Positions 36,824 to 47,155 of a stretch of DNA of 55,049 nucleotides are shown here, piece after piece. Made by a program: the position numbers and the translations under genes. This DNA comes from Selaginella moellendorffii (taxonomy: Eukaryota > Streptophyta > Lycopodiopsida > Selaginellales > Selaginellaceae): assembly GCF_000143415.4 (NCBI RefSeq), contig NW_003314418.1, positions 73,223 through 128,271 on the forward strand. The letters run 5' to 3'. Under the pieces are notes generated by a model. That model ran no database searches and was not told the origin of the DNA. It saw only the letters and a list, made by a program, of their open reading frames with translations. Position 1 is the first letter of the stretch. Every line of letters begins with the position of its first letter.

Positions 36824-38580
36824 ATGACTGGGCATGCAGTGGTTATATAGGTTGGTGATAGCATGCCAAACCTATCCCTTTTCTGTCTTTTATATCCTTG
36901 GCCATAATAACATATACTCCACTTGCTTAACATCTACTCTTCTCTTCCATACCTATCTTACTCACTGCCTTTTGGGGATCAAAGCTGTGAGATGTAGATC
37001 AATCTCAACATCAACATCTTTGTAACAACACATGGCTAAGTATTTCTTTCCTTTTTATGTTTGGATCTAGTTTAGATTAAAGAGGATTCACAAGATCATT
37101 GTAGAGGTGATTTTGTAGTTCTCCAGCCTCTCATCCTCAAGATCTTTTCTAAGATGCCTTCTAGATCTTCTATAAGTAACAACCAATTAATCAATTACAA
37201 CAGCAGCCACAACCATAGAAACCACAACCATTGCCCTATTCATCCCATATGAACCCTAATGATGTGGCATTAATCAATGACAAATCAGCACTAACTCAAT
37301 GGTAACTTGATTTTGGAATATTCTAGAATAATCTGATGTGGATGATGGTTACATGTACAGCATTTTATCACTGTCACCGCATAGAAAATGACAGTGATGG
37401 TCACATAGTGTCTCTAAGCAAACCAACATAGGATATACCTGGGTATTCTTGAATATTCTATAATCTAATTGTTCATATTTATTTAGACTAATCTTGTGTT
37501 TATAAATTCAAAACATTTTAATAATGGATATCACATTGACTACAAAGAGTTGACTATATAGTTGACTGATGGTTTTGGCAAAAAGATGTTGTTTTGAGAA
37601 CTACATTGTAATTCAATGTTTGGACATGTGTTTGTAGGTGTGATTTTGTGGCAAGGAAACAAAAGCAACAGGAGGTCCTCTAGACAAGCTAACTTCTGAA
37701 GTTTAACCAGCTGCCACCTCCATGCAAGGGTACTTTCCATGAGCTCAAAGTGTAGAGGGCTAGCTTTTGATTTTTTTTTTGTTGTTCTCTAGGCTCCAAT
37801 CTGTTAGGAGTGATGCAAAGAGACTGTTATTGATTAGGCTAGGGATTTCCAACCCAAAGCTATGTTTCTCATACCTAAAAAGTGTATCCATGAAATATAT
37901 ATATCCTCTTGTGGTTTCTCTTCTAAATAGAAGATGAGTGCGTGAGGTTGTACATATCGAAGTACAAATCAAAGAAGCAGATCAATGGATTTCCCTACAA
38001 TGGGTCAATCATCAGTTGAACGAGGCAAGCAGCACATACTTGATCCTCTTCTAGTCAATTTGCTTTGAAAAGAAATTTTTGTCTAGATCTGAAGCAAATT
38101 CTTCAACAAATTAGCTATCATATGTTTGAAAAGCTATTTAACGTCATTCCATAAGCAAATTGATCTATAACAGGCTATCATATGCTAAATAATTTGACTT
38201 TTGTATTGATTCCATAAGGCAATTTCATGGAATGATCTCCACGCCATATTCAAATTAGTCTTTAGTGTTGATCTAGTTTGCCCAAAATTTACCAAGAGCA
38301 ATAAGCCACTCTTTCTAATTCCACAGTTGTAAGGGCAAGGTTGGCTATAAGCTACTAAGCATGGGCAGAAAGGAAAGATCCTCATACACACCTAAGTAGA
38401 GAGATTAAAGATTGACAACCCTTCACATTCCTGATAGAAGTTGAATAGGGAATTGGGGTAGATAAAATAAAAATATTTATCAGCAATCCCTCACACATAT
38501 TAGAAGATGTATTTTTCTTATAGACTCAGACAAAAGTTGGTTAATCCCCACTCTGTGTGACTAAGCAAAAGTATTGTAAG
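36824..38580. other. Unannotated AT-rich region
   Basis: No gene, LTR pair or tandem repeat that I can defend. Small ORFs (60-70 aa) lack recognisable features. The A/C-rich stretch near 37180-37240 (caacagcagccacaacc) resembles the leader composition of the Gypsy elements. Confidence 0.4.
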
Positions 38581-38581
38581 C

Positions 38582-39121
38582 AACTAAAGAGAACGACTTA
38601 AGAGACAATCCATAGGGTTCAAATATAGAGGGATTGGTTAAGGGTCTTGGGATATTTGGGGTTAAGCGTCTTTGGGTTCGAATAATATTGGGCTGAGTGA
38701 CCTCTCGGGAAAACCAAATTTAGGAGCTTACATTTGTTTTAGGTCCGACTTTGTTAGTTGACTGGGGGAATCACACCACATGTTGATTGACATCTGGCTA
38801 GTCTAGTTTGCTCATGCTGGACTCGACTTGAGGGGTAGGGTGTCAAGAGAGCAGGGCTCTTAGGAGAGCTGCGGCTCTCAACTTCCATTCAGGAGGGCAT
38901 GAACTTGCAGGGAAGCATGGTGAATTATAAACAACCAAAGAAGACAACTCAAAAGATAATCCATAGGGTTCAAATATAAAGGGAAATGGCCCATGAACAA
39001 GAATGCACCCCCTTTTTCAATCGGTTAAGAGTCTTGGAGTAATTGGGGTTAATTATCTTTGGGTTTGAATAGTATTGGGCTGGGTGACTTCCTGGGAAGA
39101 CCAAATTCAGGAGTTTACAAG
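38582..39121 (+). repeat. Two direct SINE-like repeats (38582-38731 and 38931-39121)
   Basis: Both copies contain CCATAGGGTTCAAATATA, GGTTAAG(G/A)GTCTTGG, GGGGTTAA, CTTTGGGTT(C/T)GAATA and TATTGGGCTG(A/G)GTGAC, then CC(A)AAATT(T/C)AGGAG. GGTTCGAATA resembles a pol III B box and GGTTAAGGG upstream resembles an A box, spaced as in tRNA-derived SINEs. No clear 3' tail or target duplication was defined, so a SINE is only one reading. Confidence 0.45.
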
Positions 39122-40260
39122 TATAAGAAAGGGAAAACTATTTTATGTGCCTAATTAGGCCAGCGAATGATAAATTTAATGAAATTACTTAAATAGCTCG
39201 ACAAATTACAGAGCAAAATACCTGATAATATTCTACTCAAGGTATACAGAAGTCTGACTCCTTGTATCTTTACTATTGTCAAAGAAAGTGTGATAAAACT
39301 TTATAGGTACATAGAATAAATGAGTCTTATATCTGTGGAGTTACCTATACAAAAAGAAAATAAGATTAGAATTCTTCCTAGATAGAAAGATAGTTTGCTT
39401 ATCCGAGCTAGATGCAAATCCTAAATATTATAACCTGCAAAGGATTTATAAAATTCTGCCTACTAGACAATTGCTAAATTTTATGCAATTTTTAGGTAAA
39501 AAAGCTATTGTGAGAACTTTAATGGTTAACAATAAAACTTAGATACCCATAGGCAAAAATACACTTGGTGATAATTGGGTTAATAGACATTGGATCAATT
39601 CTAAATTTGAATTGGTAGGCAACAAAATTTTGTAAAGTAAAAATCTTTTAAAGTGAACCACATTTGAGCAAAATAGATATGCTTTGAAAAACAATTTTTG
39701 TTGCTCAAGAAATTTTTGGAACTTTTGTATAAAAAATGCTCTAAACATTTTGCCTCTAGAGGAAAGCTATCCCTATTTCAAAATAGGTTGGAAAGCTAAA
39801 TACTTGCTCCTAAGAGTGACTAATAGGGCAATTTACAAGAGGGATACATTGTATAAAAAAGCCTCGTACCACTCATTCCATAAATGAGGCATAATAACTA
39901 AGCTTGCCATAGTAGCAACACCAACATGCTTCAAAATATTGTAGCGCATGTGATCATAGAATGAAATTTAAATATATTGTTATCATAGATTTTTGGAACG
40001 TTGGGGGATAAATGGGGATAAAATAGCCACTAAGGGCTCTCTCATAAAGCAATTACCCCTTTGCCAATTGGTTTAAGGGGAGAGAGATAGAGTGCGTTAC
40101 AAATATATAGGTATAGACCAATAATTGATCGTACCTATAAAGTTTAAATGACATAATCTCTATGTATAAAATTGTCATTGTCTATACCAAACAAAGTAAT
40201 AAATATATAATATTTCTCTCACAATCTGATAATCAAAAGGCAATCTGAAAAGAAGTATTC
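39122..40260. other. Unannotated AT-rich region
   Basis: No supported gene. The 67-69 aa ORFs near 39539-39887 overlap on opposite strands and are not recognised. It may be the degraded 5' part of the Gypsy remnant that follows. Confidence 0.4.
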
Positions 40261-41286
40261 ACAAAATCTAAAATGAAATTACAAGGCACTTGCTCGTAAT
40301 ATTTGTGATCTTAACCTCCTTTTAGAAAAGACTAAATCATTGCTCAATCAAGCTAAAAAAAAATTTGAAAGAGAGCGAGCTAAAAACATATTAAGTACAC
40401 TTCAACGAAGAGGAGATCAAAAATCCAAATACGACTTTGATGGTCATTTAAAATATGTGAATCCATACACTACTCCTCTTTAGCAACATCAGCACATAGA
40501 AAATGCCTCTACTTCAATTGAGAGTAGTGGAACACAAAACAATTAGAGTGATTCCCCACGAGAGAAAAAAGTGTTAAATTTATAACCCTTACCCTTTGAC
40601 GGTAATCCAGATTCCCCTACAAATTAAACATTTGTTTTGCCTATATTATTTACAAAATAAAGCATTTTCTATCAAATTGCACTAAGCATAATAGCAATTG
40701 CAGGAACAACAATAGGCACCGTCATTACATATCCATCCTTTTCTGAAATTAAAAGAGAGGACCTACAACTACATATTAAGCAATATAGAAGCAATTAAGC
40801 TCAATCAAGCAGATAGGCAAAAAAAGAATTTTTCCCCTATACGCTCAAAAACAAAGTCAAAGATTGTTACTATGACAATGATGTAAAAAATCTTGGCATA
40901 TTTGATGAGTAGACAAAGTTTTTCCTAAAAGTTTTCTCCATAAAAACAAACCTAAAAGAAAATTTATGATGAGTTGCAAAAGCTTCATCAAAGAAAATTT
41001 GAGACAATCGAGGAATATACAACTCAATTTAACAAGAGTTATAAATATTAGTGCTAGATAAAATATGCCTATGCCTATACATATAGAGCCTCAAGAAAAT
41101 TTATCATGAACATGTGATAAAGAGAGCTCATGTAGATTTCAATGATTTGAAAAAAGAAATGTTTGCTTACTAAGATATTATAAAATAATATGACATAGTA
41201 GATATAGTGAAGTTAGACAAAAAGATAACTTCTATAGATAAGGAAACTAGTCGTTTAAGGAGTCTCAAATTGCAAACCAATCTCAT

Positions 41287-41430
41287 ATAAGGGATTTGGT
41301 GTACTAAATGCAAAAATAAAGGCCATAGCAAAGAAAAATGCAAAATTCAATTAATAAAGTGCTAATTTTGTGAAAAATAAAGGCATTCAGATAAGGAGTG
41401 TAAAACCTTATTTAAACAATCAGGAAGCCA
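41287..41430 (+). pseudogene. Gypsy gag zinc knuckles
   Basis: CTKCKNKGHSKEKC is a complete C-x2-C-x4-H-x4-C knuckle. The second (C-stop-FCEK-stop-RHSDKEC) keeps the final H and C but has stops. Same arrangement as 7370-7440. Confidence 0.8.
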
Positions 41431-42140
41431 ACAAGCAACCTAAGTTAATAAAACATCATGTAGGCAAAACTATCCATTTGATGATAAAAGTTATTGTAGA
41501 AAAAATGATTATAATGATAATCGAAGTGCCAAACGTGAATACTCATGTGTTAAAAGGTTAGATGACCATTAGGATTATCCACCTAGGGGTAATTTTCAGT
41601 ATTATCCACCTAGCCATGAGGAAAATAGGCCTAAAGAGTATAATCAACCTAGAGAATATGGTTAACTTAGAGGTTACAATAGGCCTAGAGAATATAAAAG
41701 GCTAAAAGAGTATAATCAACCTAAAACTCTTATTTGCTATCTTATGCTAATACAATCAAACTGAATCATCAAGCAAAAATGTTAGGCCTCATAAAGATAC
41801 ACAACCTGCAGCTAGGCACATTGAAGTAGTATGGTTAGATATAGAAAAGCTACCTCACTCTCTTTATCTTTGCCTTCAGATTCACCCCTTCTTCATTAGG
41901 CTCTAATCATGATATAGATGCTAAGTAGTAAAAATCATCCCCAACTCTCAATAGCACCAAAAGAAAAATATCAATACAGAAATCACTCAATAATTCCAAG
42001 ACTTGTAACCACAAGTCGATTTAAAGAATGGTGATTTTAACACAAAGAATCTCACACCTTTACAAGCTGATACGAATTTATCATTAGCGCAAAAGGAAAA
42101 TCCTATACTAAAGCTAGATGGCAAGGATGAAAAGAAGGCA

Positions 42141-42461
42141 GTGAAAAGCACTTTGAATGCCGGAATTACTCTTACTCTAAGCCAACTTTTCACTATAACA
42201 CTTTACCTTAGAGCTACATTGTTTAGAGAGTTCTTGCCTAAGAAGGAAGAAATTTTAATCCCATTTATGGCCATTGTAATTAAGTTAGAAGATTGTGATG
42301 ATAAAGTTCCTACAATCGATATAAACATTGATAAGAATCTATTATGTGGAACTCTTATTGATAGTGGCTTAAGCATAAATATTCTAGAAGAGAGTATTTG
42401 CAAAGAATTATTCCTAACCCCAATTCACAACCCATTTAATATACAAATAGCTGATAATTGA
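42141..42461 (+). pseudogene. pol: Gypsy aspartic protease
   Basis: The 106-aa ORF holds VPTIDINIDKNLLCGTLIDS then G-LSINILEE, with an intact D-S-G active site, followed by the expected hydrophobic flap pattern and a stop at 42459-42461. The upstream part (LFREFLPKKEEILIPFMAIV) is the linker from gag. It is the best preserved part of this remnant but isolated from any RT. Confidence 0.75.
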
Positions 42462-43219
42462 AGTATTAAGCCCATTGGAATTATTAGAAATGTCTTAACC
42501 AATGTGGTTGGCCTAAAATACAAACTTAATTTTGTCATGCTTAAAATAACCCAACAAGATTATGCCTACAAAACTCTATAGACCTTGGATAAAAATTTCT
42601 TACACAAACCAAGACTGGAAAAATAGTTTCTTATATATAAAGCAAGGCAACCAAAAAAGGTATGTGCTCATTACTTCCACCATACAATTGGAAAGAAAGA
42701 TTGACCTCAAAACTCAATTTTATGATTGGGAGGAAGGCTTAGACGGTTTCCAAGAATAACAAATCTTAAAAGATTTCCCTGAAATTCAGCCAATTTCAGA
42801 AATTCATCTTTATTCAATACTTAAAAGAATACTTAGACAAGAAACCCCTAAACCAAAAATCAGTTCGGATATAAAAGATTTTTCCTTAAAGAAGGATCCT
42901 GCTTATAAAATTGATCAACAGAGAAATTATGTTTTGCATGTTTCTTCTGATTGATCATTTGAGCAAATTAATTTAGTAGATCAACAGCACTTCAACCTCA
43001 ACTGGTTCTAGCATCTGCTATAGATGGTGCAACACAGGTGAAATACTTTTATCAAGCTACTCACTTGCTTAAGGAGTGCATGTTAACTTTCAAGACGTAG
43101 TAGAAGGAATGCTCAAAGAATGGCATGACAACCTGGCTATAATGGCAGCTAACCGAACTAATGGGGACAAGAGAGTGATTATGCATCTTGGTGATTGTCT
43201 CTGGAGACATCGTGATGAG

Positions 43220-43267
43220 GTATATACATGGTCACACATTGATGTTTCTCATAGTTTTAACTTGCAG
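43220..43267 (+). other. 48-bp SEC16 intron
   Basis: GATGAG/gtatatac ... aacttgcag/ATATGT. Splicing restores W-x-x-x-x-E-I-x-x-A-H-I-C-Y-L-V of SEC16. The inverted copy at 3.9 kb has the same intron at the same codon. Confidence 0.85.
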
Positions 43268-43402
43268 ATATGTGGAGCCCATATTTGCTATCTTGTTGCA
43301 AATGCTAGTTTTGAGCCTTTCTCCCCTTCTGCCAGACTTTGTCTTATAGGTGCCGACCATTGTAAGTATCCATGTACGTATGATAGTCCAGAAGCTATCC
43401 AG

Positions 43403-43447
43403 GTAAGCTGTGTTTGTCCTAACAATTGTTAACTTTTTCTTCATCAG
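43403..43447 (+). other. 45-bp SEC16 intron
   Basis: CCAG/gtaagctg ... cttcatcag/CGAACA. Conserved in position in the inverted copy (3.67-3.72 kb). Confidence 0.85.
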
Positions 43448-43539
43448 CGAACAGAAGTGTATGAATTTGCAAGAGTGACTGGCAATTCCCAGTTTATTTT
43501 ACTTCCTTTCCAGCCATACAAGCTTATTTATGCATCGAT

Positions 43540-43884
43540 NNNNNNNNNNNNNNNNNNNNNNNNNNNNNNNNNNNNNNNNNNNNNNNNNNNNNNNNNNNNN
43601 NNNNNNNNNNNNNNNNNNNNNNNNNNNNNNNNNNNNNNNNNNNNNNNNNNNNNNNNNNNNNNNNNNNNNNNNNNNNNNNNNNNNNNNNNNNNNNNNNNNN
43701 NNNNNNNNNNNNNNNNNNNNNNNNNNNNNNNNNNNNNNNNNNNNNNNNNNNNNNNNNNNNNNNNNNNNNNNNNNNNNNNNNNNNNNNNNNNNNNNNNNNN
43801 NNNNNNNNNNNNNNNNNNNNNNNNNNNNNNNNNNNNNNNNNNNNNNNNNNNNNNNNNNNNNNNNNNNNNNNNNNNNNNNNNNNN
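43540..43884. other. Assembly gap (345 N) inside SEC16
   Basis: Runs of N interrupt the exon after QPYKLIYAS. The inverted fragment at 3372-3600 supplies the next exon pieces of the related copy (MLAEAGKINEALR, then YCQAVLKTLKTASHAAD). Confidence 1.
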
Positions 43885-45274
43885 CTTTGCCCCCGAAAGC
43901 TTCTGATAATGCTGATATTAATAACCGTCCTGCAACAGCTTCTAGCAGAAGCAGTGTATCACTTGCCTCATCGGCATCAATGGAACCCATAAGTGATAAT
44001 ACGAGAAGATCCAACATGCCAGCAAGAAGCATTTCTGAGCCTGACTTTAGGCCTGCACAGGTAACTTGACTTGCTCTTGTGTACCTTCGATTAAGACTTG
44101 TATTCTTTCATCAGATCATTAGTCCAGCAAAAGGAACACCAAACAGAGGTGTCTTTACTTCTTTTATGCAAAGAGCGATGGGCTTGATAAAAACACCTTC
44201 GAAGGAGGTTTGTAGAAGCTTTGGAAAGAGCACTAGCTGATTGATGGTTGGTACGTGATGCAGGCAAAGCTTGGTGACAGCAACAAGTTCAGATAGGGTT
44301 GGAGAAGGAGCCGAGGCACAAGTGCCAGAGCTTCCGTTAGCTCCTCCTCCCACGGCAAACAAGCTCGTCTTGTGTGTGGAGGAGAATGGCGCTCCTATTT
44401 CCATGTCTCCGGAGAGACCACAGCCAACTCCAGAAAGGCCACAACCGGTTGTGAGTGGAATCCCACCAATGCCTCCGAGCAGTAACCAGTATGCAGCTCG
44501 CGCATGTCAAAACGTTAGATCAAGGTACCGTTTTGGTCATTCCCAGCACTCCAATCTCATGAGGTTTTTGCAGATATGTCGATACTTTCAACAAAGGTAG
44601 CATAACACCATCCAAGACATCATCAGACTCTCCTCCACTGTTTGGCGTGGTGCCAAAGGCAAGCGCAAAGCCTTTGGCTCCAGCGAGATTTTTCGTGCCT
44701 GCGGCTGCTGCTGCCGCTGCTCCAGATATCAACAGCAACCATTCGGTGGATCCTTCCTCAGCACCAGCCTTTGTCTCTGACACTGCATTCTCAAACGGGA
44801 ATGGAGCATTCGCTCAGCCGGTTGTACAGGATATGAGAAACAATCCGGGGCCAATGCCTGATCATCTCTCGAGCAGCTCTTCACCAGCAATTTTCTATTC
44901 GAATCACTATCCAGCAGCACTGTCGACCGTCTCGTTGCTGCCACCTCCAGCTCTGGAAGTCACTCCACCAGTGATGGTCGAGCAGCAGCAGCAAAACCAA
45001 CACCAGGAAAGTTCGATTCATCGGCACCACCATCAACAGTCCGGCACAGTGGGATTCGAAGCTGCCAGTTCCTCCGGAGTGTTTGCCACTTGCAAGAGGT
45101 GGAATTGTAAATCACACTCCACAAGTAAGTAGTAGTGACTGTTGCTGGGTGGATTTTGGTAGAGCAGTGTAGCAAAGTAGTAGTCGTGGAAGGAGGAATT
45201 TGGTTTGGCTGGGGTGATTCTTTGGAGCCCACAAGCGAAGCAAGGAAGCAAGATAAATAAAATGGATCAAACAA

Positions 45275-46010
45275 TATAATTCAGGAATTAAATTCTATAA
45301 AAAATTAAAATTTAAAATAAAAACAGTAAAATATAACATAGAATATAAATAGAATAAAATAGAGTAATAAACTACAACATATGCAGCATATACTCTTCAA
45401 TAATAAATTTCAAGCCATGATTCTCATTATATAATCTTGTAAACAAATTTTCAATAAATACTAAAAAATTCTAGTTATCTCATTTTTTGAAAAACATTTT
45501 TATGGAGTCTCTTCTTGAACTATATGACAACATTAAATATCTGTACTACATTATTTAATAATCCTGCCTAAATTCAAACAAAACTGATACAAGCTATTAG
45601 TATCATAACACCACCCTTGCATTTCAAATTCTTTGTCAAGCTTGCATTTCAAATTTTCCCCCTCTTAGCCTTATGGTTTTTTCTTAGGTTTTATTATTTG
45701 GGTTCTCTAAGGTCGCCACTACTGGTTCATGGATCACATCTTAGGAGGCATTTTTGCTTCCTCTCTAGCACATCATAAGCACAAATCTCTCCCACACTGT
45801 TTTGGTTTGTTTATGGCCATGGTAAGTTTTTCTTTCCTCAAAACATATGGTTTCCATTATTATAAAGAATATACATTTGTACTTTAGTATTGCTTGGCGT
45901 GAGATTATATGATAGTGTAGTGTATTTACAAGAGAGTCATCCCATACTTGTGTATAGGCATGAGAGTGCATGCCTAGAAATCTCAAAACAAAAGAATAAA
46001 GATTTATAAG
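45275..46010. other. AT-rich region, no gene seen
   Basis: About 740 bp of A/T-rich sequence with no ORF above 75 codons that can be recognised and no internal repeat. It separates the SEC16 end from the LTR element. Confidence 0.5.
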
Positions 46011-47139
46011 TGTAGTGCATGTGGTTTTAACTTTTTATCCTATAGTGATTTACCATAGGATAACCACAAAGTGGAACCTAAACCCTCCATATGCCACGTG
46101 TCCAAAGGACAGTGGTGTGGAACTCGAGTTTCAGGGCCTTGGGCCATTGAACGAAGGAATGGTGCCAAACTCCCAAGCATGGAGCCAAAAAGCAATAGCA
46201 CTGGAGCACAGAATGACTCCCGAGCATATAGCCCAAGGAGTGAAGGGACAGGAGCAGGGAACGACTTAAATCAGTCCTAGAGCAAAAAGCATCCCAATGC
46301 CAGGACTAACACGCAAAATGGAGCCAAATGGAGTCTAGTGCTATTTCGGCATATCGGTGGCCTAACATGAGGATATGGGTACTCCACCAGTTGGCATGGA
46401 ATGGAACTTAAGGTTCGACATAAGCTGGACGTAGAACAAAGACAGACACATAAGCGGGAGCTAAACTATACCTCAGGTTGGTCTGCCATGCCCAACCTAC
46501 CCACTATCCCTACTATACATTTAGAACCCCCATATCCCCCCCCCCCCCCCCCCCCCCCCTTGAGGAACATATGCTTTGGGCTTTCACCCCAAGCCTCCCT
46601 TAGTATCAGGAGTTAATCTCTGGGACAAACTTGAAACTTATTAAATATGGAATGTCTCTAGATTGCGAATTTGGACATGAGACAAACACCATTGTGTTCA
46701 GAACAATCTCTACATTCCGTAGATATGCCAAATGAGCAAATCTAGACACTTTCCATAAATAGCATTTAGGACCAAAATGAGACTAACACAAAGGGCATGA
46801 TAGCGAGGGTATCTGGTAGACACAGTAAACTATCATTTAGCAATATTGAGGGACTAGTCTCAATATATGAGGGTTTTTGTCAAGCCAATGCAAAACAAAG
46901 CAAAAGAGAACTAAAAAGCCAGGCCAAGTATGCTTGGCTAAATAGACACTTAAGAAATTCTGTCCTTATGCTCATCTGGCCAAGTACATATGCAAAGTCC
47001 AGTTTACTAACACTTGAACAAGAGGGACTAATAAAGGGTCCAGCAATACCAACCTCCTACTATCGTGGCAATAAGGAAAGAGTGTTCGTAAGGACTATCT
47101 GACAGGTAACATTCGATACCCGAAGTCACATTTGCGACA
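46011..47139 (-). repeat. 3' LTR of the minus-oriented element
   Basis: On the minus strand it starts TGTCGCAAATGTG and ends GCACTACA. It aligns over its length with the solo LTR at 162-1298. Confidence 0.9.
46536..46559 (+). repeat. C24 homopolymer in the LTR
   Basis: 24 consecutive C; G12 at the same place in the solo LTR (731-742, opposite orientation). Confidence 0.9.
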
Positions 47140-47155
47140 CTCTCCCCCCCTAGGG
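47140..47155 (-). promoter_or_regulatory. Polypurine tract of the minus-oriented element
   Basis: On the minus strand CCCTAGGGGGGGAGAG lies directly upstream of the LTR start. The same tract is at 54480-54494 in the plus-oriented member. Confidence 0.85.

Larger units (their letters stand above)
40270..42985 (+). mobile_element. Second decayed Ty3/Gypsy remnant (gag and protease)
   Basis: Same lineage as the large Gypsy at 6.4 kb: a gag pattern (YPSFSEIKREDLQLHIKQYR) near 40730, a CCHC knuckle near 41300, low-complexity repeats (NRPKEYNQPREYG-like) near 41620-41720, and a protease near 42320. RT, RNase H and integrase are absent; the element runs directly into SEC16 sequence at about 42985. 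Stops are frequent throughout. Its last 285 bp recur, inverted, at 4140-4425 next to the other SEC16 fragment. Confidence 0.8.
42985..45120 (+). pseudogene. SEC16: SEC16 homolog, 3' half, 5' part replaced by retroelement
   Basis: Encodes the second half of a plant SEC16, the scaffold that organises COPII coat assembly at ER exit sites. Exons seen: ALQPQLVLASAIDGATQ (ends about 43036); VVEGMLKEWHDNLAIMAANR ... LGDCLWRHRDE (to 43219); ICGAHICYLVANASFEPFSP ... DSPEAIQ (43268-43402); RTEVYEFARVTGNSQFILLP (from 43448, into the N gap); after the gap PPKASDNADINNRPATASSR ... MPARSISEPDFRPAQ (to 44059); IISPAKGTPNRGVFTSFMQR ... TPSKE (to 44207); AKLGDSNKF (from 44264); and a Pro-rich part to NVRSR/YVDTFNKGSITPSKTSS (intron 44526-44574). 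Introns are 45-56 bp. After NKF a deletion and frameshift remove the expected Y-Y-D...W-V-E-E-G. The C-terminal HLQEVEL is reached only in another frame. The N-terminal half is absent, so it is probably a pseudogene. Confidence 0.85.

Noticed and set aside
43457-44069. Long ORFs spanning the N gap on both strands
   Set aside because: Their length is created by N codons; only the plus-strand exon ends match SEC16.
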